Origin: Niabella agricola
GTDB taxonomy: Bacteria > Bacteroidota > Bacteroidia > Chitinophagales > Chitinophagaceae
Length of the DNA stretch: 64,000 nucleotides
NCBI RefSeq assembly: GCF_021538615.1
Contig: NZ_JAJHIZ010000003.1
Span: 1,302,001 to 1,366,000, forward strand
Direction of reading: 5' to 3'
Part shown: piece after piece, positions 28,064 to 36,483 of the stretch
Position numbering within the stretch: the stretch's first letter is position 1
Layout: every line of letters starts with the position of its first letter
Made by a program: the position numbers and the translations under genes
Notes under the pieces: model-generated
Told to the model about the DNA's origin: nothing
Database searches by the model: none
What the model saw: the letters and a program-made list of their open reading frames with translations, nothing else

Positions 28064-28366
28064 ATGAAAGTGAAACTAGCCCTGTTGGCATTTGTACTGC
28101 TGGTAGTGGGCATCTCGAAATCGGAAGCCCAGCACTACCGGTATGAAAAAAATTATACAAAACATTACAGAAAAAGTTACCGGCACGGCCGCCCTGTAGT
28201 GGTGGCTTATTATCCCGTAGCGCACCGGAGCCGGTATTATGAAGGCAGATCATACCCCGTGTACCGGCATCACTATCGTTACCGGCATCACCGGCATATG
28301 CCGCCCGGGCACGCAAAAAAATATTACCGTTATCACCGGCAGCACAAACGGGTACATTATTATTAA
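28064..28366 (+). CDS. Small secreted His/Tyr/Arg-rich protein with an MPPGHAKK motif
   Basis: 100 residues. Signal peptide about 1-22 (LLVVGISKSEA-Q). The mature part is extremely basic and aromatic, with repeated Tyr-Arg-His groups (RHHYRYRHHRH) and the motif MPPGHAKKYYRYHR near the end. The next gene carries the closely related MPPGQAKKYY, so the two are relatives. The His content suggests metal binding or electrostatic interaction with envelope polymers, but this is speculation. A strong hairpin lies just downstream. Confidence 0.75.
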   Translation: MKVKLALLAFVLLVVGISKSEAQHYRYEKNYTKHYRKSYRHGRPVVVAYYPVAHRSRYYEGRSYPVYRHHYRYRHHRHMPPGHAKKYYRYHRQHKRVHYY

Positions 28367-28379
28367 AGGATAAGCGTAT

Positions 28380-28472
28380 GATTCATAAGCTTTAAAATGG
28401 TCCAATAGTCGCCACCCCTACCGGGTGGCTCGACTGTTGGTACAAATTTTGATTCATAGGCCGTTAAAATCC
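28380..28472. repeat. Imperfect direct repeats flanking a long hairpin
   Basis: GATTCATAAGCTTTAAAAT (28380-28398) and GATTCATAGGCCGTTAAAAT (28451-28470) are imperfect direct repeats. Between them lies a hairpin: CCAATAGTC plus GCCACCC (28402-28417), loop CTACC, GGGTGGC (28423-28429), a two-base bulge, then GACTGTTGG (28432-28440), i.e. 16 pairs with one wobble. No T run follows directly, so it is not a classical terminator. Confidence 0.6.
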
Positions 28473-28477
28473 CCAAC

Positions 28478-28702
28478 ATGAAAACAACAAGCGTCGCTAA
28501 ATCCGGAGCAGCAAGCCTGCTGATCATATTGTTTTTATCGATTATATTCAGCTCCTGTGCTGATGTTTATTATCCGTCCAATGGTTATTATGGGCACGGA
28601 CAGCGGTATTACAAGCAGATGCCTCCGGGCCAGGCAAAAAAATACTACGGTGCACAATCAGCAAGAGACTTTGCCCCCGGGCATAATAAGCGCCGTTATT
28701 GA
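28478..28702 (+). CDS. Small lipoprotein with an MPPGQAKK motif
   Basis: 74 residues. Lipoprotein signal ending FSSC (Cys27). The mature peptide is only 48 residues: Tyr/Gly-rich YYPSNGYYGHGQRYY, then KQMPPGQAKKYYGAQSARDFAPGHNKRRY. Two PPG/APG turns each followed by a basic patch. Small lipoproteins of this form are common in Bacteroidota and are sometimes carried in databases under a misleading quinol oxidase name; nothing here supports that. Paralogous in motif to the protein at 28064-28366; the leader CADVYYPS is also shared with the protein at 28739-29275 (CADTYYPS). Confidence 0.78.
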   Translation: MKTTSVAKSGAASLLIILFLSIIFSSCADVYYPSNGYYGHGQRYYKQMPPGQAKKYYGAQSARDFAPGHNKRRY

Positions 28703-28738
28703 TACTAAATCTTTCTTTAACAAAAACAATAGCAGGCA

Positions 28739-29275
28739 ATGAAAATACAATTATTCAATAAAACCCGTCTGCTGGTTACCGGAGCTCTGATCGCGTTAGT
28801 AGCAGGCCTTAGTTCCTGTGCGGATACCTACTATCCCTCGGGGGGGTACTACGACGGGTATTATGGCTACAACCCCTATTATTACTATTCTCCGGGGTAC
28901 TATGGCTACTATGGTAATGGCGGCTATTATTACAATAACCGGTATTACCGTAACAACCGGCATTACCGCCGTTATGAGGACCGCAACAGGTATGATAGCC
29001 GGAGAAGGGTATATAGTAATAATAGCCGGGATCGGTACCGGGTGAATACAAATCGCAGCAATGCGGAATATTATCGTCAGCAAAACAATAACCGGATCAA
29101 TGAACGAAGCAACTCCGGCAATCGGTCTTCTGATGTGCGGTCAAGGGCTGTAACACCTCAACGTTCTTACAGCCCCCCGCCCCCATCCAGGAGCATACAA
29201 CAGGCGCCTCCGTCTTCCGGCCGAGGTAACCAGGGACGGTCAAACAGCAACAACAGCCGTTCATCAAGGAGGTAA
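28739..29275 (+). CDS. Tyr/Gly/Asn/Arg-rich lipoprotein, low complexity
   Basis: 178 residues. Lipoprotein signal ending LSSC (Cys27), followed by CADTYYPSGGYY, nearly the same as the preceding lipoprotein. Residues about 28-75 are Tyr/Gly-rich (YYGYNPYYYYSPGYYGYYG), 70-130 are Arg/Asn/Tyr-rich, and the tail is Pro/Ser/Asn/Arg-rich. Predicted disordered, positively charged and surface-anchored. Third of three adjacent short envelope proteins; 36 bases after the previous stop, so probably co-transcribed. A bidirectional terminator hairpin follows. Confidence 0.72.
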   Translation: MKIQLFNKTRLLVTGALIALVAGLSSCADTYYPSGGYYDGYYGYNPYYYYSPGYYGYYGNGGYYYNNRYYRNNRHYRRYEDRNRYDSRRRVYSNNSRDRYRVNTNRSNAEYYRQQNNNRINERSNSGNRSSDVRSRAVTPQRSYSPPPPSRSIQQAPPSSGRGNQGRSNSNNSRSSRR

Positions 29276-29303
29276 AAAACGTAAAACAGGAAATTATCTA
29301 CTG

Positions 29304-29337
29304 CCGCAGGTCATTTTTCGGAAGACCTGCGGTTTTT
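29304..29337 (+). terminator. Terminator between convergent genes
   Basis: CCGCAGGTC (29304-29312) and GACCTGCGG (29324-29332) form a perfect nine-pair stem with an 11-base loop, followed by TTTTT. It ends the lipoprotein unit on the plus strand and overlaps the last codons of the convergent DUF1801 gene. Confidence 0.85.
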
Positions 29338-29793
29338 GTTTTTAACAAAGCTCTTTTCATATAAAGCGATCCAGTCGGCTACTGTAACCTGCTCGCAGAG
29401 TTTCGCTATCAAATCAAAAGGGATCTGATCCGGCTTGCTGAACCGGATACAGCTTTTTCCCATGTCCGGTTTTTTGTCGGAAATTTGCTTATATTCTTTT
29501 AAGAACCAGCTCATTAGGTCCTGGTCCGCGTATAATCCCATGTGATACAATACAATTCCGTTCTTTTGGGAGGCCATATTTATAAACGGGAGGGGTTGAT
29601 CAGGGGCGCAGTGATAACCGGCAGGGTAAATTTGATGAGGCACCACATAACCGATCATTCCGTAGTTCATAACTTCCTCGTAGCCTTCAGGTAAATGCCT
29701 TCGAATCAGGTTCCGCAACTTTTCAATCGCTGACAATCGCTCTTCCGGTATTTCTTTTAAATAATCCGACACCGTTTTTGCCTTGGATTGCAT
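29311..29793 (-). CDS. DUF1801 (YdhG-like) domain protein
   Basis: 160 residues, soluble. DUF1801 pattern: TVSDYLKEIPEERLSAIEKLRNLIRRHLPEGYEEVMNYGMIGYVVP at the N-terminus, NGIVLYHMGLYAD in the middle and MGKSCIRFSKPDQIPFDLI toward the end. The fold is that of YdhG; no enzymatic role is established. Monocistronic on the minus strand; a TAAATTTC box (29801-29808) near the ATG is one base from the -7 consensus. Confidence 0.88.
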   Translation of the reverse strand: MQSKAKTVSDYLKEIPEERLSAIEKLRNLIRRHLPEGYEEVMNYGMIGYVVPHQIYPAGYHCAPDQPLPFINMASQKNGIVLYHMGLYADQDLMSWFLKEYKQISDKKPDMGKSCIRFSKPDQIPFDLIAKLCEQVTVADWIALYEKSFVKNKNRRSSEK

Positions 29794-29894
29794 ACTATAT
29801 GAAATTTATTTTTAGCATTTTTTTTACACATCGCAGCCCGGGACTGCCACCGTTTTGCTGTTTTTTATCGTCCAATAAATATAATAAAAAAACA

Positions 29895-30695
29895 ATGAGT
29901 AAAAACGTTATAAAACTGGGAATGTTCCTGCTGGGCGCCAGCCTTTTCCTGGCCATAGACAGTTTTGCACAGTACCGGCGTTATCCGCACCGGGTATACA
30001 GAAGCCATTCCTATTACCGGGCACCAAGAATGTCTATTGGTATTGGCGGTGTTTTTGGATGGCCGGCTCCATATTACCGGTATGGTTACGGACCGAATGT
30101 TGGGGTTTCAGTAGGCATTGTCCTTCCGCCAATCGGCGCCACTATTTATGCATTGCCACCGGGAGCACGCAGGGTTTATTATGGCGGCGTTCCTTATTAC
30201 TACCGCAACAACACCTATTTCATGGAGCGGGATAGAGGCGGTTATGAGGTGGTTGCACCCCCACTTGGATCCGTTACCATGCGCCTGCCCAACGGCGCCC
30301 GGATGCGTAAAATTGACGGAGATACCTATTATGAATACAACGGCACTTATTACCGCCCCGATATGAATGAAGATGGAGAGCGGATATATGTGGTGGCAGG
30401 AGCCAATGGAACACTGGATACGGAAGAAGCAAGAACGCAGCGTTCCAACGACGATAGGATGGATGCTGATGACGAGCCGACCAGCATTGAACCAGCCGCC
30501 AATAACGATACGGAAAGAAACGATGCGGTTTATGATACCCGCCCCCAGGTTGGAGACCAGTTTGACCAGCTGCCCAAAAATTCAACCCGGGTCACCATAG
30601 ACGGTAAAACCCGGTTCCGCTCACCTGCAGGCACTTACTATAAAGAGGTTACGGCTGATGGCAAGACCGTATATGAAGTGGTTCCCTCAAAATAA
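29895..30695 (+). CDS. DUF6515-family secreted protein
   Basis: 266 residues from ATG 29895 (MSKNVIKLGMFLLGASLFLAIDSFAQ), which gives a clean signal peptide; open sequence upstream is the intergenic gap. The mature protein has a Tyr/Arg-rich start (YRRYPHRVYRSHSYYRAP), then SH3-like repeats with LPPGARRVYYGGVPYYYRNNTYF, LPNGARMRKIDGDTYYEYNGTYYRP and LPKNSTRVTIDGKTRFRSPAGTYYKEV. These three copies, each Tyr-rich, fit the DUF6515 domain. Probably periplasmic or surface. Function unknown. Terminator follows. Confidence 0.85.
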   Translation: MSKNVIKLGMFLLGASLFLAIDSFAQYRRYPHRVYRSHSYYRAPRMSIGIGGVFGWPAPYYRYGYGPNVGVSVGIVLPPIGATIYALPPGARRVYYGGVPYYYRNNTYFMERDRGGYEVVAPPLGSVTMRLPNGARMRKIDGDTYYEYNGTYYRPDMNEDGERIYVVAGANGTLDTEEARTQRSNDDRMDADDEPTSIEPAANNDTERNDAVYDTRPQVGDQFDQLPKNSTRVTIDGKTRFRSPAGTYYKEVTADGKTVYEVVPSK

Positions 30696-30720
30696 AGAAT
30701 GGGTAAAATATATCGGAAAA

Positions 30721-30749
30721 AAAGTGGCCCTAAGCCGGCCGCTTTTTTT
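30721..30749 (+). terminator. Rho-independent terminator after the DUF6515 gene
   Basis: AAAGTGGCC (30721-30729) pairs with GGCCGCTTT (30737-30745, one wobble) around a seven-base loop and runs into seven T. It lies 26 bases after the DUF6515 stop and upstream of the TraB/GumN gene. Confidence 0.8.
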
Positions 30750-30779
30750 AATGTGCATCAGCTATCTTTAATTTTAAAT

Positions 30780-31670
30780 ATGAGGCGGCAACACACCAAC
30801 AGGTTTAACTATTTAAAGAGAAGGACGCTGCTCCTTTTGTTTACCGGTATTATTTCCGGCCTTTCGTTAAAGGCCCAGGAAGCCCGTTCTTTGCTCTGGA
30901 AGATCAGCGGCAATCATTTGCCGGCGCCCTCCTATCTATTAGGCACCATGCACCTGGTTTGTGGAGAAGATTTTGAGGTTCCGCCGAAATTAAAAAGCGT
31001 ACTCAAAAAGGTACGCACCGTAACATTTGAGGCAGATATCGACGCCATGGATGGAGCCGATCAATTGATGGATCTGATGAAACCCGTGCCCGGCATTTTG
31101 GAAAAAGTGCCAAAGGAACAGCGCGAGGCCCTGGACAGCCTGCTGAAAGCATACCAGTTAACGCCCGAAGCATTGAATTATATGTCTCCCTTTGGAATCA
31201 CTTCGGTGCTGACCCTGAAAACCTTCAATTGTACTGATCCTTCCGCGGTAAAAATGATGGAAAAGGAGCTCTATACCCTGGCCCAGGATGATTCGCTACA
31301 GATCGATCACCTGGAATCAGTAGCCTTCCAGATACAGATGATCCGGTCGATGAACACGATCGACGAGTTGTTGAATACCCTGCAAGGAATGAAAGAAGCT
31401 CCTCACTTTATCAAAGACCTGGTACAGGTTTACAAAACAGAAGACCTGCCTCGCCTCACCGGTCTGATGAATGACCCGGCCTTTATGAGTACCGTACAAC
31501 AAACGCGATTGCTCAAAGAGCGCAATCATAACTGGATGAAGCTGCTGCCTGGGAAAATGAAAAAAGCGCCCACGCTGTTCGCCGTTGGTGCAGGACATCT
31601 GGGAGGAGAAAACGGGATGATCCGCCTTCTAAAGCAGAACGGGTATGCCGTTACTCCCGTTTTTGAATAA
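30780..31670 (+). CDS. TraB/GumN family protein
   Basis: 296 residues from ATG 30780; an earlier frame start lies inside the terminator and was rejected. N-terminal signal or anchor (RTLLLLFTGIISGLSLKAQ), then the TraB/GumN pattern: LLWKISGNHLPAPSYLLGTMHLV with the first conserved GxxH, ERNHNWMKLLPGKMKK (the ERN motif) and FAVGAGHLGGENGMIRLLKQNGYAV. The family is related to metalloproteases of the Tiki type, with His and Glu metal ligands. Extracytoplasmic; substrate unknown. Confidence 0.9.
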   Translation: MRRQHTNRFNYLKRRTLLLLFTGIISGLSLKAQEARSLLWKISGNHLPAPSYLLGTMHLVCGEDFEVPPKLKSVLKKVRTVTFEADIDAMDGADQLMDLMKPVPGILEKVPKEQREALDSLLKAYQLTPEALNYMSPFGITSVLTLKTFNCTDPSAVKMMEKELYTLAQDDSLQIDHLESVAFQIQMIRSMNTIDELLNTLQGMKEAPHFIKDLVQVYKTEDLPRLTGLMNDPAFMSTVQQTRLLKERNHNWMKLLPGKMKKAPTLFAVGAGHLGGENGMIRLLKQNGYAVTPVFE

Positions 31671-31754
31671 GCGGAAGTATCTTTATATCCTGAACCAGCG
31701 GAACAGCCGGTTCCAAAAACAATTTCAAAAGGATTACAATAAAATCAACCCATT

Positions 31755-32234
31755 ATGGAGCAGTCCGTACAACTGGCAAAACGATTCCGGGAAGTACATC
31801 TCAATGGCGATTGGGTTGCCGCCACCAATCTCAAAGCCACCCTGTCTGGCCTTGACTGGCAGCAGGCTACTACCCGTATCGGAACGCTTAATACCATTGC
31901 AGCACTTGCGTTTCATATCAATTATTATATCGCCGGCATCCTGAACGTATTTGAAGGAGGGACGTTCGATATCCACGACCGGTTTAGTTTTGATGCGCCT
32001 CCGATCCGGTCGCAGGAAGACTGGGAACAATTATTAACCAAGCTATGGGCCGATGCCGAAAGGTTTTCGGCATATGTAGCGCAGCTGACTCCGGCACAAC
32101 TGGATGCAGCATTTACAGACGAAAAATATGGCACCTGGCAACGGAATATTGACGCCATGATCGAGCATGTATACTATCACCTGGGACAGATCGTGCTGCT
32201 CGGGAAGCTGGTGCAGCAAACAGCCTATCGCTAA
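31755..32234 (+). CDS. DinB-superfamily protein
   Basis: 159 residues. Four-helix-bundle DinB fold: N-terminal QLAKRFREVHLNGDWV, the first metal-ligand helix LAFHINYYIAGILNVFEGG, and the C-terminal EHVYYHLGQIVLLGKL with two His. Members are metal-dependent enzymes, often thiol transferases, or of unknown role. Fourteen bases separate it from a small membrane protein gene downstream. Confidence 0.85.
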   Translation: MEQSVQLAKRFREVHLNGDWVAATNLKATLSGLDWQQATTRIGTLNTIAALAFHINYYIAGILNVFEGGTFDIHDRFSFDAPPIRSQEDWEQLLTKLWADAERFSAYVAQLTPAQLDAAFTDEKYGTWQRNIDAMIEHVYYHLGQIVLLGKLVQQTAYR

Positions 32235-32248
32235 AATTTCAGACACTC

Positions 32249-32728
32249 ATGAAAAGAAATTATTACGTCCTTTTGGTGCTCCTCTTATTCACAGCACTCT
32301 TGTCAGGCATATTAACATCCGGTATCTCCCTGGTGGGCCGTGTTGGAGTGAACACCTTTTACAAGAGCTATCGTTTTTTTAAAATATGGTGGCAGGCTGC
32401 GCTTGTTTGCCTTTTGGTGCTGCTGCTTGCAACCCTTTTGCTGTATGCCATCGATAAAAAATTCAAAGGGCATAAACGGGTGCTCCTGCTTGCCGCTTTT
32501 CTCCTGATCTTCCTGGGCGGACTTTACAGCACCTATTCCGATTTCCGCAATTCACTTTCGCACCGATGGCTCGGAGAACGGTTTCACCTGGGCATCTATT
32601 TATACTGGCTGGGGTTTTGTATCGCAGACCTGTTTTTCCTGCTTACCTCAGCACAGATCACGCCTGTGAGCGGCAGCAAGTCCGGTGCGCCCGCTGCTGA
32701 TGCAGAGGTCCCATCCCGCCCTATTTAA
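32249..32728 (+). CDS. Small integral membrane protein, unknown
   Basis: 159 residues with four predicted transmembrane helices (about 6-28, 47-68, 77-95 and 112-133) and a short Pro/Ala/Ser tail. No family recognised. The Arg-rich loop between helices three and four (DFRNSLSHRWLGERFH) has the look of a conserved cytoplasmic segment. Follows a DinB gene by 14 bases and is convergent with a large outer-membrane protein gene. Confidence 0.65.
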   Translation: MKRNYYVLLVLLLFTALLSGILTSGISLVGRVGVNTFYKSYRFFKIWWQAALVCLLVLLLATLLLYAIDKKFKGHKRVLLLAAFLLIFLGGLYSTYSDFRNSLSHRWLGERFHLGIYLYWLGFCIADLFFLLTSAQITPVSGSKSGAPAADAEVPSRPI

Positions 32729-32733
32729 GCCGG

Positions 32734-35700
32734 TCAAAAGATCGCGGTCAGTGATGCCTTGCCGGTATGTACGGTTTTTGTCGCTCCGGGTTTGCGGCCA
32801 TCGTACTGAAAATTCAGTTCCAGGTTGCTCATCAGCCGTTTGGTAAGCATAACATTCCATAAATAATTTTTTCCGGGCAATAATCCATCCAGCATGATAT
32901 AACTTACGGTAGTGGTGTTGGCAGCAGCCGACGTATACTTCAGCTGATCCAGCGTAAAACGGGCTGTCAACGCAGCACTTTGCAGAATATTGTATTTTGT
33001 TTCAGCGGTAAGCGCATTGGATACAGCTTTCTCTCCGCCATAGACCGGTTTATTTTTGCGTACTTCATATTTATAACCCGCCATCACCCGGAAGGTGGTT
33101 CCGCTGATAAATGAAAGCGAAGGTTCCGCGCTGTTTTTTGTAATTTCATAATTACGGTTATCAAATTGAGCATTGTCCGAATACAGGGCCTGTATCCCAT
33201 TCCTGCCTTCCAAATTAAATGTAAAACTACTGCCCAAAAACTGCCGGTATTTTAAAGACCATTCTTTGGTTTTACGGCTTTCATAGCCATAGGTCAGCAA
33301 GGTTTTCCCGGTATTTTGAAGATTGCTGATATCCACCCCCCAAACCGTACTGAACCGGTTAAACGAAAGGGTATTGACCAGTACCGAACTCATCGCAATC
33401 AGGCTGGTATCATTTAATGCATAACGGAACGGATTCAGCTCCACAAGCCCGGTAGCCTGCGCCTTCCGGGAGATCTGCAAAGTGCTGGTCCAGTTAAACC
33501 GTGCCAGAAACTGCTGAAACCGGCTGGCCGCTTTATGATTCCACAACAGCTTCGGGTTCAGTCCCAGGCTGTAGTTAAACGTGTTATAGTTGGCTTTTAT
33601 ATACTGGTTGGTAGGTGTATTGATTCGTATAAACCGGGCCTGGTCAGGAAAGGCGGCCAGTTCAAATTCATTCAGTTGTTGTATACTGTCCTGGTTCAGA
33701 TCGATCCAGGTATACTGACCCGTACCGGCCGGAACTTCAAGGTAGGCATATTCCCTTTTTTGCTCCTGCCCCGAACCTGCTTCATACAGGATATTGCCGG
33801 TAAGGAATCCCTTAAACTCATTCATATTATATTCGATCCGGGAAAGCAATGTGTTCTCCTCCTGCTGCTTGCTCACTGCGGCATTGAGTATCTTTAATTT
33901 CCGAAGCGTTGTATTGAAGTATAACTGCCGGTGTGCATTCGATAACAACTCGGCCTTAAAATTCAGGTTATAACTGCGATCACCTTTTACAAAATCTTTA
34001 AATACCGGGTACTGGTCTTCTCTTGTAAAAAAGCTGATCCCGTAATGGTTTTGTCTGGCTTCATCCGATTTTATGAAAAACGTGTAGGTATCAAATGAAA
34101 ATGCCGTTGCATTTAAAGTATCTGTTCCTTTATTCCGGCTCTCGTTATGCTCCAGCGTATAGCGGGCGCCGATGCTCCAGTTATCCAGGGCTGGTATTTT
34201 TTTACTGACATCCAGCACAGGACGCAGGAAATTACCCTTGTCCAGCATACCGCTGTACTGCGTCATTGTTACCTCGTTGTTGAATGTCCAGTTCCGCCAT
34301 TGTGTAAACTGCGTTAATGCATTCTGGAAGCCGTTGTAACGGTCGCTGCGGTTATAGTTGGTAAACTGGTATTGCAGGCGGTTGCCGCTCCCGCTTTGCA
34401 ACCCAGCGGCTGCCCGGATGATGTGCTCATCTACCCGGACTGTTACCAGGGGCAGGCCCCAGTCTCTGGTAAACTCCACGCCGCGTAAGCGCTCCACCGG
34501 CTGAAACCGGGCCTGTACCATTTCATAATCGAGTGAAGAAACCAGCTGCAACTTGTCCTTTTCGCGGATAGTAGTAGTATTCGACAGGTTTACTTTAGCC
34601 GCAAAACCCTTGTCATCCCCGTTATCCAACCTGGAAAAAGTATTTACATCATAACTGCTGGCAGCCACCTCCGTCTTTAATAATGTGCCCGGTGTTAGCG
34701 CATAGTCCACCCCCAGGGTTAGCACCTGTTGCTTTTTGGGTGTGATCAGCGCCATCACAGGTGCGTAATTTCCTTGTTTACGGCCATCTTCCGGCGCCAC
34801 ATACCGGAACACTTTTCCATTGGCATTGGTATTGTCCGGTACATAATCGCCCTTGCCAAATCCTACATCCATAAAGGATACATTATACTGCGCCGAATCC
34901 CGGTTGATGGTATATCGATAAAATGAGTCAACCACCTCGGTTCCTTCCATGATATAACTCCGGGCATAAAGCACTTTCCCCGCAGCAAAAGTATCCAGCA
35001 CCGCCGAGGGATACAACGCATTTTGAATACTGTCGCCAATCTGCGACAGAAACTGTTTTTGCCGATTATCCAGTACCTGATTAATGGAAGAATTTTTTGC
35101 ATCACTGTTGTTAAAGAACCCAACCCGCAGTTTTACTTTATTATTGAAGTTAAGCTCCTGCATCCCATAGAGGTTCGTATTCAGAAAATTCCGGTCGGCA
35201 TATTCAAACTCGATCTGTATCCGGCTGTCCTTGGTGATCATGCGGCGCGGTGTAAAACTTACTTCTGCGGTGTTGTAATTGATCACATAATCCTGGTCTT
35301 CTCCTCTTTGCAGCAGTTCGCCATCGATAAAAACGCGCTCGGTATTGGCCAGTACAATAAAGAACAGTTCGTTATTGGCTCCCTGTAATTTGTAGGGTCC
35401 CTGGTTGCCCTCCAGCCCCTGAAATACATTACGCGTAAATTTTCCTTTAGCGATTGAACCGCTGATCAGGGTGCCGGATGTTGTTTTTCTGGAAAGTGCG
35501 TTGGTCGTTTGAAACGACAGTCCCTGCAGGCGTTTATAAAAATTGAGAAAGTAACTGCGGTTTTCCCGGAGGTCCATGTCCCCGATATTGAGCTGCCATT
35601 GTTTTTTCTTGAACCGGATATACACTTCATCAAATTCATTTAATTGCTGGGTGTTGCCATCCGGCTGGATGGGAATATTATTGTCGGTAATGGCGGCCTG

Positions 35701-36276
35701 CAACTCGATGCTATCTGCCAGCATGCCGCTCAGTTGTACATTCAGATTCGAATTTAGCACCAGGCTTTGGTTATTGCCAAATCCCATTTGCCGGCCAAAG
35801 CTTCCCTGTGCATTCATATTACCAAAATTAAACAGCTGGCTGCGCGGCCGTACACCGGTTTCGGGGGGAGTTATGGGCGCCGCGGAATTCATAACAAGAC
35901 TGTCGAAATTCATCCGCTGAACCACAGGATTCAACTTTACCGTAAACACGCGATAATGCACGGTTACGAAGGCTGCTGCCGGCTTATGCATCCAGTACAG
36001 CATTGCATTTACAAAATCTAAACGATAACTGCTGCTATCGATGCCCTCCATATGGAAGCTCCCGGGAATAATGCTAACGCTATCCAGCAGCACTTTATCC
36101 GCCAGCACGGGCACCTGTTTTGTACGCAGGTTCGATAACACCCGGGAGGAGGTTTCCTCCTGCGCGCTCAAACGTGCCGCCAAACAAAGAAGAAAAAAGA
36201 ACAATAGTATGCTTCTCAATAGATGCAATGCAGGCTGATTTAATTCAGCAAAAATCGGCTTTTTAGGCATACGCAA
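32734..36276 (-). CDS. Large outer-membrane beta-barrel protein, unknown function
   Basis: 1180 residues. Hydrophobic signal about 18-38 (LLRSILLFFFLLCLAARLSAQ). The mature protein is made of alternating amphipathic strands of 8-12 residues with aromatic girdles over its whole length and ends in Phe (KASLTAIF), typical of a barrel. The segment with GEDQDYVINYNTAEVSFTPRRMI resembles repeats in SprA-type gliding/secretion proteins, but at 1180 residues it is half the size of SprA. A relative within the type 9 secretion/gliding sphere is possible, not shown. Single gene between convergent and divergent neighbours. Confidence 0.8.
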   Translation of the reverse strand: MRMPKKPIFAELNQPALHLLRSILLFFFLLCLAARLSAQEETSSRVLSNLRTKQVPVLADKVLLDSVSIIPGSFHMEGIDSSSYRLDFVNAMLYWMHKPAAAFVTVHYRVFTVKLNPVVQRMNFDSLVMNSAAPITPPETGVRPRSQLFNFGNMNAQGSFGRQMGFGNNQSLVLNSNLNVQLSGMLADSIELQAAITDNNIPIQPDGNTQQLNEFDEVYIRFKKKQWQLNIGDMDLRENRSYFLNFYKRLQGLSFQTTNALSRKTTSGTLISGSIAKGKFTRNVFQGLEGNQGPYKLQGANNELFFIVLANTERVFIDGELLQRGEDQDYVINYNTAEVSFTPRRMITKDSRIQIEFEYADRNFLNTNLYGMQELNFNNKVKLRVGFFNNSDAKNSSINQVLDNRQKQFLSQIGDSIQNALYPSAVLDTFAAGKVLYARSYIMEGTEVVDSFYRYTINRDSAQYNVSFMDVGFGKGDYVPDNTNANGKVFRYVAPEDGRKQGNYAPVMALITPKKQQVLTLGVDYALTPGTLLKTEVAASSYDVNTFSRLDNGDDKGFAAKVNLSNTTTIREKDKLQLVSSLDYEMVQARFQPVERLRGVEFTRDWGLPLVTVRVDEHIIRAAAGLQSGSGNRLQYQFTNYNRSDRYNGFQNALTQFTQWRNWTFNNEVTMTQYSGMLDKGNFLRPVLDVSKKIPALDNWSIGARYTLEHNESRNKGTDTLNATAFSFDTYTFFIKSDEARQNHYGISFFTREDQYPVFKDFVKGDRSYNLNFKAELLSNAHRQLYFNTTLRKLKILNAAVSKQQEENTLLSRIEYNMNEFKGFLTGNILYEAGSGQEQKREYAYLEVPAGTGQYTWIDLNQDSIQQLNEFELAAFPDQARFIRINTPTNQYIKANYNTFNYSLGLNPKLLWNHKAASRFQQFLARFNWTSTLQISRKAQATGLVELNPFRYALNDTSLIAMSSVLVNTLSFNRFSTVWGVDISNLQNTGKTLLTYGYESRKTKEWSLKYRQFLGSSFTFNLEGRNGIQALYSDNAQFDNRNYEITKNSAEPSLSFISGTTFRVMAGYKYEVRKNKPVYGGEKAVSNALTAETKYNILQSAALTARFTLDQLKYTSAAANTTTVSYIMLDGLLPGKNYLWNVMLTKRLMSNLELNFQYDGRKPGATKTVHTGKASLTAIF

Positions 36277-36483
36277 ACACGGGTTATAAATAATCAGGCT
36301 GATTTATATGCCTTCATCCTGAATGTTTTCCTGGTCCGTTAAAGAGTTTCCCCGGGGCGATCGGCGGCTGTCACACCGGCGCATCATACCCAGTTTGCAG
36401 TGGAATGGCAGTAAAAGCCCTGCTTTCGCAACCGAGCATAAAAATTGCAGCAACCTTATCCCTGGGAAATTGTTACTTAAAGT

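Noticed and set aside
28796..29083. 95-residue Ile/Val-rich minus-strand frame resembling repeated membrane segments
   Set aside because: It is the antisense of Tyr/Asn-rich codons (TAT/AAT/TAC) of the lipoprotein at 28739-29275; the hydrophobic repeats are an artefact.
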